This document shows, one piece after another, positions 24,361-35,705 of a stretch of DNA of 64,000 bases. The notes under the pieces are model-generated. The model did no database searches. It was given only the letters and a program-made list of their open reading frames with translations, and had not been told where the DNA came from. Location: NCBI GenBank assembly GCA_964019155.1, contig OZ025240.1:82619590-82683589 (forward strand), in the 5' to 3' direction. A program made the position numbers and the translations under genes. The stretch's first letter is position 1; each line of letters opens with the position of its first letter. The stretch is from Osedax fenrisi. Its lineage: Eukaryota > Annelida > Polychaeta > Sabellida > Siboglinidae.

Positions 24361-25310
24361 CATATCCTTAATCAAAACGGAGTACTGCAAGGAGACACTC
24401 TAGCTCCATTCCTATTCATTATAGCTTTAGACTATGCTATGCGACTAGCAATAGATGGACGAGAGAGCGAAATAGGTTTTGAAATAGCAAGAAAGAAAAG
24501 TAGGAGACATCCAGCAGTAAATGTTACAGATTTCAGCTATGCAGACGACGTAGCTCTTATTAGTAAAAATATTGAAGAAGCACAAATACTGCTTCAGAGA
24601 GTAGAAGAAGAATGTGGAAATATAGGTCTAAAGATAAACTGTAAAAAGACAGAAGCCATGTATTTCGGTACAGACAATAACCAACATATACACACCATAC
24701 TCAATAATGAAATCAAAATAGTAGATAACTTTAAATATCTAGGGTCATGGATGCAAAGCTCAGAAAAAGACTTCAATATTCGTAAAGCACTAGCCTGGTC
24801 AGCCGCTAATAAGATGAAGAAATTATGGAAATCAAGCATAAGAGACTCACTTAAAGTTAGAATATTCAGGGCTACGATTGAAACAATATACACATATGGT
24901 GCTGAAACATGGACAACTACAAAAACTATGAATAAACGAATAGATGGATGTTACACCAGACTTCTCCGAATGGCTTTAAACATATCCTGGAAAGATAAAA
25001 TCAATAACATAACGCTATATAATGGACTCTCAAGAATATCTGAAGTAATAAAAGAAAGAAGACTAAAACTTGCAGGTCATTTGATGAGACACGACAACGA
25101 AATGGCTCATAAACTTGTCCTATGGGAACCGACAAATGGTAGTGCAAGAAGAGGTCGCAAAACCATCACTTTTGTAGATAATCTAAGAGAAGACATAGGA
25201 CTAGACGATATAAATGAGATAAAGACGATGATGTTGGACAGAGATGTTTGGAGAGATAAGGCAAAGAAGAGTCGAGCGAGAGCTCGACATAAGTAAGTAA
25301 GTATATATAA
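24361..25310 (+). pseudogene. RTE-type LINE, 3' half with a long intact RT C-terminus
   Basis: From 24379 the frame reads NGVLQGDTLAPFLFIIALDY (motif B) then AMRLAIDG, followed by FSYADDVALISKNIEEAQIL (catalytic YADD, 24532-24591), GLKINCKKTEAMYFG, FKYLGSWMQS, then TIYTYGAETWTTTKTM and DGCYTRLLRMAL. The C-terminal region has RRLKLAGHLMRHDNEMAHKL and LWEPTNGSARRGRKTITFVD. It ends RARARHK stop at 25296, followed by an AAGTAAGTAAGT tail. The open frame runs about 300 codons without a stop, the longest retroelement frame apart from that at 34.2 kb. It is 5'-truncated at a (TA)n tract near 24361. It continues the family of the relic at 5.8-9.0 kb, and is much better preserved. Confidence 0.9.
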
Positions 25311-26075
25311 CATACATATAATACTAAAGGCATTTTTGCAATTATCCACCTATTAATTGCAAATGAATGTTTAGATTGACATCACCCTCATCTATCTATT
25401 TACAAATAAATACACACAATGGCGATATTCTTATTGGAGAACAGGTGATAAGTTTTCACTGATAACTTAATAATTGAAGAAATACATAATTCAAAATATT
25501 ATATTATATATCAGTGTACTCAATTCCATATATATCACATCGATATATATTATCGTTATTTATATCAAGTTAGGTAGGTATTATAGCCTACTATTATTAT
25601 ATAGGTATTTATTGATTTACTACGTAGGTTGCCTACGATTGTACGTTGAGATTCATTATCACTGATAATTTATCAGTTATAATTTATCACATTGGTCAAT
25701 ATTTAGCTACCGATCTATTAGAATTTTGTCAATAATAATATAATTATAATAGATTATAGAGCTCAAAGTTATGAAAATGCCAGCATATGTCTGGAAGATT
25801 CAATGACATGAAATATATTATAATAACCATAGTCTATTGTCAATATGGATTTACATATCTACACTGTGTATTCCTTAAATCTGGTTGGGAAAAATGCCGT
25901 TAAATCTTCGACAAGTGTGGCAATATTCTTTGCCTTCATCCCAAATCAATATAATTTATTTAGCCAAACTATATAAAGAATATATTAACATCTAGATTAA
26001 AGAAGAATATAATATTTTTTATTAAAAGCATTAGCGAATATAAAATGGTGATCGCAAGCAGATTCTGTTAGTTCA
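25311..26075. other. hAT interior, unassigned
   Basis: Contains a short palindromic stretch (GTGATAAGTTTTCACTGATA at about 25445, ATTATCACTGATAATTTATC at about 25656) suggesting another small foldback insertion at about 25440-25695. 25750-25960 is less AT-rich but has no recognised motif. Confidence 0.4.
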
Positions 26076-26363
26076 GACTCATGAGTCATGACCCATACTT
26101 GGGTCATTGAGTATTTTGTGTAGGTCCTGATCCAATTTCTAAAAAATAATATAAATGCTTTTATATGCAAATTGGATTTATGGTCGAGAAAAATTTAAGA
26201 TGGAAATATATATTTAAATATATGTATATTAATTTTTATATGATTATTTTATGATTAAAGTATAATAATAACAAAATAAAATTTGTCATTGGGTCATGGT
26301 ATATTTTTTAATTAAGAATTATAAAAAAAAAGGGTCACGGTGAAAAAAGGTTGGGAACCACTG
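26076..26363. mobile_element. hAT MITE, copy 1
   Basis: The right end AGGTTGGGAACCACTG at 26348-26363 is the standard inverted end CAGTGGTTCCCAACCT. The left end is decayed, but GAGTCATGACCC, TTGGGTCATTGAG and CAATTTCTAAAAAATA match the left side of the element at 34.2 kb. The target duplication is not clear. It is nested in the 3.2-kb hAT. Confidence 0.8.
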
Positions 26364-26939
26364 CTCTAAATATATATGCGAGAAAAGAAATTATTATGAG
26401 GAGTTGATTAAAGTATACAAACAAATTACAAAATAATTAGTATAATGATAACATATGATAAAATTGAAGAGTTATAAATATTAGTTTTTGCTAAAATGGC
26501 CCATTTAATATGTTATTAAATTATTATGGGGCCCATATGTTTTTTTTGCCAGGGGCCCATAGTATGCTTAAGCCGACCCTGGTAATACCCAATGCCACTG
26601 CTAGCAGTAGTATCGAAATCACTGAAATAGATTTAGGTTCGGCTCTGTTTCCATACAACAATGTATTCATTGCTCTATTAAATTACATGGAATATAAATT
26701 AGCTTTTACTTACTAAATATATACTTATAGCATTAAAACATACATATCATATTTGTTTGTTATATATTAGTAATGAACACTTAGTTTTCATCATATAAAT
26801 ATTAATTTAAAGCATATTATTTAACATTTTAAAAGTGTATAGTTTGATACGAATTTACATTATAAATAACACATAGTTCCTAAAAGTAATCCGATATAGG
26901 TGGAACTGGGGTATTTTGTTTACAAATTCGAATTACACG

Positions 26940-28160
26940 ATTTCGCGTAAGTGTTATATCTTTCATTAGAAAAATCTTTGGTGTAGTGGTACCTGTTGGT
27001 AATTTAAGTTTGAGTAGGGATGCTAGGTAGTCAGGAGATTCATAGAGAATTGCTTTATGAGTCAGTTAACTATAGTAGAGTTTTATAGAGGATTCTATGG
27101 CATGTATCCAATGGAGTTTTGATAGGAATGGAGATATTTGACTATGGGAATATTTTGGTATGTTGAATATATTTGGTATGATTTCGTGTAAAAGAGAAAG
27201 TGGAATAGGGTCAAGAGGAGATATAATTTTAGTTGCTTCAAGGAGTGTACCTATGTCTGACATGGAAGGAGATGTAAATAGGACTTTTAAATAAGTGAGT
27301 GAGTTGGCAAGATGGGGGTTATTAAAGAGATATATGGTGGGAGATTACTGACAGTACTAACTACTTGTGAACTTTTGATGGAAGTAGTCATCGAAAGTTG
27401 ATGATAGGGAGTCGGGTGGATAGTTGATAAATCACGAGTATAGATTCCGATTTTATTTTTATTAATTTCTTTTCAAGTGTACGCAATTTACGCTTTTGTT
27501 TAAGTAGTGTGATGGTATAGCAGAAAGTGTCAAGTCTAATGATAGATTTTTGATAATTATTGGAGCGTGAGAATCAAGGGTAGGTGAAAGAGTTATACAT
27601 ATTCTTCTAATGAGTTATGTGGGAAGGATAGTTATAACTATATAGACTATAGTCTCTGATGAAATAGTAAGTGTTGACGATTTTTGTTTTGTGAAAAGAA
27701 CGAGTGATAGTGGAGTGGGCGGTTTAAGGGATTGAAGGGTAAACAAGATAATGTGATATTCAGAAATACAAGTGACAACATATTGAGAACAAATGAAGTT
27801 GGATGACTATGGGAAATGAGTATATCAAGGATATACCCGTAATATATTACCGTGTTTGTGTGTGGGGTAAGTATTGTGAAGTTTAAGATTGGATTATGAC
27901 AGTATATTGAGTAGAGATTTAGAATGATTAGTTGATAGGTAAGTGTAAAAGTTAAAAGCACCTATAATGATATTAGATTCAGAAATTAGATGGGTAGATG
28001 TATACAACTCAAAGAGGAATAAAGGCATTAATGAAGAGGGGGGTCGGTAACATAGTGATGTATTAAAAGTATTGTAGTATGGGGGGATAATGGAACAGGT
28101 AAACGCCTCAGAGTGATCATGATTTTGGTCCCGTAGGGGAGATAAATAAATGGAGGATTT
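26940..28160 (-). pseudogene. L2-like LINE, endonuclease to RT start
   Basis: On the minus strand 27961-27750 gives an endonuclease C-terminal region (LTPHTNTVIYYGYILDILIS, a decayed HTLD-type block). 27700-27300 gives the linker, shared at nucleotide level with 7452-7965. 27263-27090 gives SDIGTLLEATKIISPLDPIP then LSLLHEIIPNIFN, just upstream of RT. It is broken by frameshifts and has no RT catalytic part. Confidence 0.75.
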
Positions 28161-28559
28161 ATAGATAATGCCAATAATATTAAAATGAGCATTTTTTTAA
28201 TCAAAAATAGATTATATATTTGTCAGTATAAATAGTATAATACCACATAAAAATCGATTTTACTAATTATAAAAAAATTAATTAAAAAAAGAAATATAGA
28301 AAATGGTATAAATACAATGATATCTTTAGTTATAGTAGTATAAAAATAAAAATAAAAGTAAAAGTAAAATACATAATTTTATAATATATTATAATTATTT
28401 TTTAAATTTGTAAAATATATATTATATATTATTAGTCAATTAGATGCAAAGTATAGTAAAGTATACTAAATGTATGTGTATATACAAAATATAATATAAT
28501 AATTTGTGTTTATAATTTGTAAAATTTAACATTATTCAATAAAATAAAATTGTTAAACA
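28161..28559. other. AT-rich interval, nothing recognised
   Basis: Homopurine-leaning AT-rich DNA between two minus-strand LINE relics. No motif seen. Confidence 0.5.
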
Positions 28560-30350
28560 AATTATATCATTAGTTTATCATCACTTTATATAAACTTATT
28601 AAATATTTTGTATAGTTTTTATTAAATTTATTTGGATTATTATTGTATTTTAGATTTATGTTTAGGTTATTCCATAATTTTGGTCTAACATTAGTCAAAC
28701 AAAAAGCTTTTCGATCTATTCTGACTTTCATTCTATAAATTAGATTGTTATTATAAATTTTATTTTATATAATTTATGTAAATTTGTAAGCAACATTTTA
28801 TTATTTACCCTGTTCATAAATTTAGCTGTATTATATTTCACACTATCACAACATTTTAAAATATTGAATATTGAATGCAATTAATAAGCATAACTATTAT
28901 ATTGTGTACGTAATATGCATTTTCACGCTCGTTTTTGTATAATATTTAGTTTTTATAAATTAGACATAAAAGTATTTTTCCATATATGATTTAACTGTGA
29001 ATAAAAAAAAGAATTATATAGTAAAATCAATGTTTTTTATATCGAATTTATGTTTAACTTTATTTAAAATATCGATTGCTCTACAAAGTTTTGTTGCCAA
29101 ATAATTTATTTGATTTTTATAATTAAGCTCGTCGTCAATATATACCTAAAAATGTTATATGTGTTAGTTGTTTTAATTTAATATTATTAATATATAAATT
29201 CAATTTTATATTTTCATTTTTATTTCTGATATTAAATAGTAAGACATTATTTTTATTAATATTTATAAATAATTTATTTAAATTAAGCCAGTTAAATAAT
29301 TTATTTATATCTGTTTGCATTTAATCTTTAAGATTTAAAATGTTGTTATCATAAAATATTAATCTTAAGTTAGTATCATCTGCGAATAAAATATATTTAC
29401 AATTATTTGAAATTGTTGGTAATTCATTAATATATAAAATAAATAAAAGTGGTCCAAGAACAGATCTTTGTGAAACACCACATGTAATATTATTATAATT
29501 TGAATTTTACCATTTTGGGATACACATTGTTCTCTTTCAGATAAATAACTCTTTATTAAATTAAAAGCTATACCCCTTATTCCATACATATAACGTTTAT
29601 GTAACAGTATGGTATGATCTAGTGTATCGAATGCTTTTCGTAGATCGAATAAAATAATTTCACATATTTGTAATGATTTCAATTTATCATTTATGATCTC
29701 AATTGCAATTGACAACATGTTTCAGAAATAGCATCTGCTGTTGACATATTATTTCTGAAACCATATTGGCAGTCATGAATTATATTGATTTATTTATAAA
29801 ATTAAAAATTCGATTCTTTATCAATATTTCTAATATTTTAACTAATTGCGAGAGTAACGATATAGGTCTATAATTCTCTTGTTTTTTCTAACGCCTGATT
29901 TAAATAGTGATATTATTTTAGATTTTTTTAATAAATTCGGAAAATATCCATCTGATAAAGATGGATTAAATAAATGAGTAATTATAGGAAAAATGTCTTT
30001 TCTTATATTTTTTATAATAAACATATTAATATCTTTGAAATCAGTTCTATATTTATTTTTGTATTTGATATTTCTTTTTGTATTTCAGTTAAATTCGTAG
30101 GTAATGACAAAAATAATTCGTTAGTATTTTGATTCATTGTTGAATACATAGATTCATTACAAGCTTCATTAATTATTTGGTTAGCCAAATTCGGTACAAT
30201 ACTACTAAATTAGTAGTTAACTTCTATAGAAATTTGATTATGCAATGAATTTTTGTTGTTGTATTTATTACTTTATTTATAATAGACCATGTAGGTTTAA
30301 TTTTATTATGATCATTTGTTAATTTTGAAGAATAAAACAAATATTTAGAT
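28560..30350 (-). pseudogene. CR1-like LINE, RT and C-terminal region
   Basis: On the minus strand, 30024-29880 gives KDIFPIITHLFNPSLSDGYF then PNLLKKSKII (RT N-terminus). 29680-29540 gives EIILFDLRKAFDTLDHTILL (motif A) then YGIRGIAFNLIKSYLSEREQ. Near 29490-29370 is a frameshifted GVPQ/LGP/ADD block. 29320-29140 gives INKLFNWLNLNKLFININKN and INNIKLKQLTHITFLGI. 28740-28560 gives a C-terminal YRMKVRIDRKAFCLTNVRPK then LWNNLNI. It shares these blocks with the + copy at 46.0-48.5 kb. Inactive. Confidence 0.8.
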
Positions 30351-31349
30351 GTTCGTAATAAAGTTGTCAAAATCTAAAAATATATATATTTTTATATTTG
30401 TTATAATAAATACATTTTCTATAGTTTTGTTTTTTAAATGTAAAAATTAGTTTATATATATATATATATATAACATAATATATGTATATATACATCTAGT
30501 AAAATTCTAGTACCAACCTGCAAGTCACCCCTGTAGGACTAAGAGTAGCCGAGTGGCGATGTGTAGCAATGGCGGCTTCACTAATTACATACATATATGT
30601 ATACATTTGTAAGATATATTTTGTACAAACAAATGTATGGGTTAAAGTAATTTAAATGTAAACTCACTACTTAGAATATATTTCAGTTAAATATAGTGTA
30701 TTTCATATGTACTTATGATACGATTAATATAACCTAATCTTAATAACAATAATAGTAATATATATATATATATATTATAACATATCTTAATCCACATTAA
30801 CACATTAATCCTTGTAATAATTATATAAAATACAATTGAATATTATATATAGGGGTATATATAGGATGTATATAATGATATGAACGCGTGTACTCATGTA
30901 CGTCGAACGCGCATGTAAATCATACCACACTTTAATTATATATAGTCTATAATATATGAACTATAATATAGAGTATATATATAATAGATACATAGCTCTA
31001 TATGCAATATTGATAATTTGTTAATATACTTGATACTTTTTAAACTATTGCACGCGAGTTAACTATTAAGTTATCATAGTTGTATTCAACATTGTATTAG
31101 CACACATCGATAACAGATTATACATAGTTACACTTTTAAACATCGTTATCATATTTATTTAAGGGGTTGTCACACGACGCCCGCCTCTATATGTATAGAG
31201 ATAGAAAATAATGGGTCTACACAAAACTAGGCGCGCATTCTATTCATTGAATTGATCTAAATTTTTTTATATTCTATTCAATACACATGCTATTACAGAA
31301 CGTACTTTTTATAATATATATTATATAACATATATATATACATAAATAC

Positions 31350-31406
<57 letters not shown>

Positions 31407-32318
31407 TTTTAATTTTTTAATATACGGAATTTCTATAGAAATTGTTATTTTTTGCAATTATACACATACAAATTTAGAAAATGTCTTCCGTAATAGTATT
31501 CATATATATGTTATTTATATTATGCAAACAAATTAGAATACATATTATTGTTTTGTTATAACTACTTTTATATACACATAACTAGCGCGAAATAATTATT
31601 CCGAGAAAACAGCATTTGAATATATATGAATACATTATATATCATATATAATGAATATACCATTTGTTATGTTATTTCTAGACTGTTTTCATAAATAATT
31701 TTGTACAGATATTAAAAAACAAATCATAGAATAGTATTATGAAATAAAAAAAATGTTAAATAAAAAAATATTTTCACCAAAACAAGGTGTGTTACATACT
31801 CTTAATAAAATATCAATAATGTTTTAATTCTATAGCTGTTTACATCGTATGATGATTATAATCATTGATAATAATCATAATTTATGAACCAATTATTTAT
31901 GATAATAAAGTATTAGATATAATGACCTATAGCATATAGGTTATAGGTCATAGACACATACGTATACGTCTACATATATTCTTATTATATGATTCTTTCA
32001 TAATAAGTATTACACTATTCTTAAGATAGTAATTAGTACATAAAATATAATTACAATTATTTTAAGAGGTAAAAGTGTAAAACATCTTAAACATCTTGTA
32101 AAAGTGATCCATCTTTTTGATAACGAATATTTTATAAATTCTTTATAATTAAATGTAACCTACCAATCTAAATGTTACCCATCTGATTTTCTGTTACATT
32201 AGTTATAATACTATGTATATCAACAACTAAAAACATACCTTATACATATATGTTATACTATTAGTTCATATCTATAAACATACTGTAAAAATATGTCGAA
32301 GTCGTCCATATAGGTCCA
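30351..32318. other. AT-rich interval with an unexplained non-AT island
   Basis: 30515-30600 (for example CAAGTCACCCCTGTAGGACT, then AGAGTAGCCGAGTGGCGATG) stands out in composition but is not open and matches nothing else here. (TA)n tracts lie at 30452-30472, 30758-30776 and 31340-31400. 31164-31190 (GGGGTTGTCACACGACGCCC) recalls the ends of the 13.85-18.19 kb element. 31925-31950 holds a small palindrome around CCTATAGCATATAGG. Confidence 0.45.
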
Positions 32319-32378
32319 ATATTTATGTTTTGTTAACATCAGATACGATAATTAAATATCAGAAATCGTACGATTATA

Positions 32379-32467
<89 letters not shown>

Positions 32468-32493
32468 ATTATCGTATCTGATGTTAACAAAAC

Positions 32494-32501
<8 letters not shown>
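32319..32501. repeat. 41-bp perfect inverted repeat enclosing (TA)n
   Basis: The segment 32319-32359 (ATATTTATGTTTTGTTAACA then TCAGATACGATAATTAAATAT) is repeated exactly in reverse complement at 32461-32501. The roughly 100 bp between is a short spacer plus about 77 bp of (TA)n, and another (TA)n follows to 32530. The structure would extrude easily as a cruciform. The 84-codon minus frame across it is low complexity. Confidence 0.95.
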
Positions 32502-32535
<34 letters not shown>

Positions 32536-32829
32536 CAACGTAATGACGTGCTTTAGTAAACTAGTTATCATTAAAAGTAGACGCAATGTAATGAACAATA
32601 AATGCAAGGCGCGCCGAAATAAGAACAATATATTGTTTTGTATACAAACATTACAAAATATAAGAAAATAACAACAACATTATAAAAATAATGTAATATC
32701 TACTAATCTACTAAAAAACTAATATTTGTATTTTGACAATATGGAGGAATATTAGTATATGTTTTTATATGTTTTTAAGATAGATATTATAACTATTACA
32801 AGTTATAAATACTTCTTTTATTGCACGAT

Positions 32830-33110
32830 TTTGAAGTTTTGTAATTGGTTTAATATTGCTTTTAAAATTATTTCCCCATATACGGGCCTAATAATCAGGA
32901 TTACATTTAAAATTGAATAATAAACTAAAATTAAACTTTTTTCATCTAGATTATGCTTAAATTATTTAATATGGCAATTTAATGGTAATTTTATTATTAT
33001 TAATAGCATATATCTAGATGAAAAAGTTTAATTTTAGTTTATTATTCAATGTAAATTTCATTCTGATTATTAAGCCCGTATATGGGAAATTGGAAAAATT
33101 AATTGATATA
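32830..33110. repeat. LINE 3' fragment duplicated as a hairpin
   Basis: Arms at about 32882-32950 and 33010-33078 are inverted copies at high identity (for example AATAATAAACTAAAATTAAA against its complement TTTAATTTTAGTTTATTATT; CATCTAGAT/ATCTAGATG at the inner ends). The minus frame of the left arm reads CR1/L2-like C-terminal sequence (ILNQLQNRAIKEVFIT). It looks like a template-switch or fold-back insertion of a LINE tail. Confidence 0.7.
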
Positions 33111-33269
33111 TAATCTCGCGGATGAGAGATAGTTTCTAATAGTGAACAGAATTGCGGTATACCGTATACTCTATAGATTTTGTATATTGATAGTTCATTT
33201 ATTTACATCTATATTTATCTGCATATTAGTATATACTAATATATATATATATATATATATATATTTTTT

Positions 33270-33571
33270 TGTTTTGTTTGTATTTATTATTATTTGATGG
33301 AGTTCTTTCATCCCATCCAGAACTTAGATGAAGTTTTCACTTATAACCCTATATGGCTATAATTTCCCTTCGAAGCCGCTCTCGTGTTAAGGAATCCATG
33401 GTTTTAACGAGAGCCGATCATTTATTTATACACAATTATATAAGATCACTTCTAAATAATATTTTAAGACCTATTTTATAAAATTAATTAATGGTCCGGA
33501 CGAGGGTCGAACCAGTGTCCTACTGTTTGTGTGTCTGACGCCTTAGCCTTAGCCACTGAACCACGCAGGCA

Positions 33572-33572
<1 letters not shown>
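33270..33572 (-). mobile_element. tRNA-derived SINE, copy 4 (full length)
   Basis: The reverse strand carries the complete element. The tRNA-like head (GCCTGCGTGGTTCAGTGGCT, then B-box GGTTCGACCCTCGTCCGGAC) is at 33572-33490. The body block GTTAAAACCATGGATTCCTT is near 33400, AAGTTCTGGATGGGATGAAA near 33325, and a tail of AAT/AAAC repeats follows. The head carries a small internal duplication (GGCTAAGGCTAAGGCG). Confidence 0.9.
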
Positions 33573-33615
<43 letters not shown>

Positions 33616-33674
33616 TATAAATATATACATAATGTATAACGAAATAATTAATTAATATATTTTCAATAACATAG
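33573..33674. repeat. (TA)n tract before exon 3
   Basis: About 35 bp of (TA)n between the SINE head and the acceptor of exon 3. Confidence 0.8.
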
Positions 33675-33881
33675 GTGAATGGATTACTAGAGAGACTTTA
33701 CGAATGTTAAATGATGACCTTAATAAATATAAAAGTCAAACAATTATGTCATTGAAATATTGCTATCCAATAATTAATATGGCTTATTACACTATTGGTA
33801 GTGTAACATTACATTTTCGAAAGAATATTTATGTAAATTATTATGTCAAAGTCCTTGAATTTTCAGTGAAAATGTTTGAAG
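33675..33881 (+). CDS. Exon 3 of the secreted cysteine-rich protein gene
   Basis: An acceptor TTTTCAATAACATAG ends at 33674 and a donor GAAG|GTATACC follows 33881. Both borders are phase 1 and the length is 207 nt (69 codons). The module reads EWITRETLRMLNDDLNKYKS, then QTIMSLKYCYPIINMAYYTI, then GSVTLHFRKN and YVKVLEFSVKMFE. It has one Cys and mixed charged and aromatic residues; I do not recognise it. It is more AT-rich than the other exons, so it is the least certain of the five, but phase and strand agree. Confidence 0.5.
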
Positions 33882-34205
33882 GTATACCTATATATATTAT
33901 ATATTATATATTATAAGTTATATATTAATACCTTATATAATATTACATATATAATATTATATTATGTTAACTGTTAACTGAGAAAAAAATAAAAACCGAT
34001 AAATAAAAGTGTAATGATTATAATTAAAATTAAATACACTCAACTTAAATATTTTTTTTATGTATCTACATGTATATAATTATATAAATCATATAATATT
34101 AATTTATAGATTTAATTTTAATTTTCAGTATATTCTATATATGATATATATATATATATATCATCATATATTTTATATTATTATAGTTTATTTATTGTAT
34201 TAGAC
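33882..34205. other. AT-rich intron 3 sequence
   Basis: Only short (TA)n and poly-T stretches. The left target copy TATTAGAC of the hAT MITE occupies 34198-34205. Confidence 0.6.
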
Positions 34206-35587
34206 CAGTGGTTCCCAACCTATGGGTCATGACCCAAAGTTGGGTCATTGGGTTTTTTGTTTGGGTCATGAGTCAATTTCTAAAAATATTTATGTATCAT
34301 ATATTTAAAATCAATGACTTCATATCACCTCCCACCAATATTCTTAAAGGGGTCCCTCAGGTATCAGTTCTTGGGCCAATTATCTTATCTATATACTTAC
34401 GTCCTATCTCTAATATTATTCGCAAATACCCTAATATATATTACCACATATATGCTGATGACATTCAACTACTACTGAAACTGCCCATTGACTCTATGAA
34501 CTCAAACTCTGAGCTGTCAGATTGTACCTCTGAGATCACTTACTGGTTACTAACTAATGATCTCTTAGTCAATACTTCCAAAACTGAACTTCTTAACATC
34601 TCGAAGGTACCTGTCACTTTCCCTACTCTGTCAATTGACGGTATAATTATTAAACCTTCTGAATCTGTGCGCAATCTTGGTGTTTTAATTGATAGTACTC
34701 TATCGTACGGTGCTCATATAAATACAATCTCTAAATTCGCTAATCTCTGTTTGAGAAAAATTCGTCACATTATAAACTATTGTTCGCCCAACATCACTAA
34801 GCGCCTTCTCAATGCCCTAGTATTATCTCGAATAGACTATTGCTGTTCTCTATTCTACGGAATTAAGAACTCTGAAGTTATTAAAGTTGACCGAATTATT
34901 CTCTCATCCATGAGATTAGTTCATAGGCTTAAGCGACAGGATCATGCTTTAACTGACACCCATCAATGCAATATGAAATGGCTATTGTTTAGAAAACGGT
35001 GCCAATTTAAGCTTCTCTGCTTAACACATAAAACACTATTCCTAGGCAGACCTGCATACTTACGTGCATTGCTCACTCGTCGCAACATCCTCCCACATCA
35101 GCGCTCGTCTGATGCCACACTACTTGCCTTACCTGTTACTCGTAACGTGATGCGTTCTCGCTCCTTTACAAGCATGGCTCATACTACATGGAATCTGTTG
35201 CCTTACCGCCTACGAAGATTGAAGTCGCCTCACGTATTTGCTAATAGTCTCAAAGACTATTTAAATTTAAACTTAAAGTAACCCTCTCCTTGATGTTGAT
35301 CTGGTTCCATCTCTATTTTTATATATTATATTGCTACCTTATTTAATGTTATTGTTTCATTTTGTTTGTTCGTTCACAACACCACTGAGGGTATTCTTTC
35401 TTTACCATATTTGGTGTATAAATAAACCATCCTATACTATCCTATCCTATGTATATTATAGTTTATATTATTCGTTTATGAACAACGTTTAATAATAAAA
35501 AAATAAAATGTTCATTGGGTCATGTAATGATTTTAAAATAGGAATTATCAAAAAAAGGGTCATCACGAAAAAGGTTGGGAACCACTG
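34206..35587. mobile_element. hAT MITE, copy 2, carrying an L2 insertion
   Basis: The left end CAGTGGTTCCCAACCT at 34206-34221 and the right end AGGTTGGGAACCACTG at 35572-35587 are perfect inverted repeats of 16 bp. Flanks TATTAGAC (34198-34205) and TATTAGGC (35588-35595) form an 8-bp duplication with one mismatch. Inside each end, GGGTCATGACCC and GGGTCAT words match copy 1 at 26.1 kb, which is only about 290 bp, so about 1.1 kb here is the inserted LINE. Confidence 0.9.
34306..35450 (+). pseudogene. L2-like LINE, RT C-terminal half, long open frame
   Basis: From about 34306 the frame reads NDFISPPTNILKGVPQVSVL then GPIILSIYLRPISNII (motif B region; the usual GVPQGSVLGP has V for G). YHIYADDIQLLLKLP follows, with the catalytic YADD at about 34450. 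Then come LLVNTSKTELLNISKVPVTF, SVRNLGVLIDSTLSYGAHIN, RLLNALVLSRIDYCCSLFYG and the C-terminal RSRSFTSMAHTTWNLLPYRL then KSPHVFANSLKDYL with a stop at 35279-35281. Its 3' UTR ends in AATAAACCATCCTATACTAT CCTATCCTAT-type repeats, the kind of short tandem 3' end used by CR1/L2 elements. The frame runs nearly unbroken, so the insertion is fairly young. The reading upstream of 34306 through the MITE is accidental. Confidence 0.9.
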
Positions 35588-35609
35588 TATTAGGCAATAT
35601 AACACTACA

Positions 35610-35617
<8 letters not shown>

Positions 35618-35702
<85 letters not shown>

Positions 35703-35705
35703 CAC
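35618..35705 (+). repeat. (TA)n microsatellite with TACATA interruptions
   Basis: Three TACATA breaks spaced about 20-21 bp split the array into a small higher-order pattern. Open frames on both strands here are low-complexity artefacts. Confidence 0.9.

Larger units (their letters stand above)
23407..26581. mobile_element. hAT transposon, 3.2 kb, with nested insertions
   Basis: The left end CAGGGCCGGCTTAAGGGGGG is mirrored by the right end GCTTAAGCCGACCCTG. A perfect 8-bp duplication GTAATACC lies at 23399-23406 and 26582-26589, the hAT hallmark. The subterminal region reads GCAATTGCCCGGGGCCCC on the left and GGGGCCCATATG/GGGGCCCATAG on the right, as in widespread TTF/zf-MYM-type hATs. The body holds an RTE fragment (24.36-25.31 kb) and a hAT MITE (26.08-26.36 kb). 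I found no transposase motifs in the rest, so it is either non-autonomous or its transposase has been lost. Confidence 0.85.
23344..26840 (-). pseudogene. Signal-peptide exon, copy 2, split by a hAT element
   Basis: On the minus strand an acceptor AAATCTATTTCAG ends at 26622. The exon opens TG ATT TCG from 26621 and reads ISILLLAVALGITKLRC then MHRECYIFAPQNL with a stop at 23346-23344, after removing the hAT (23407-26581) and one target copy. A phase-1 A from the previous exon would give the ATG. The product start is a clear signal peptide. About 200 bp of upstream intron (26630-26840) also matches the + copy at 2.68-2.86 kb. The hAT lies within the exon, so this copy is interrupted. Sequence from 23145 to 23340 may belong to the same unit but was not assigned. 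Confidence 0.5.

Noticed and set aside
24594..24893. 99-codon minus frame
   Set aside because: It is a shadow of the strongly supported RTE frame on +.
32374..32628. Ile/Tyr-rich minus frame
   Set aside because: Produced by (TA)n. The same applies to frames at 9350, 23004, 35489, 35508 and 61918.
34208..34305. Start of the 357-codon frame inside the hAT end
   Set aside because: The reading begins at a non-ATG codon within the MITE terminus. The LINE coding part starts near 34306.
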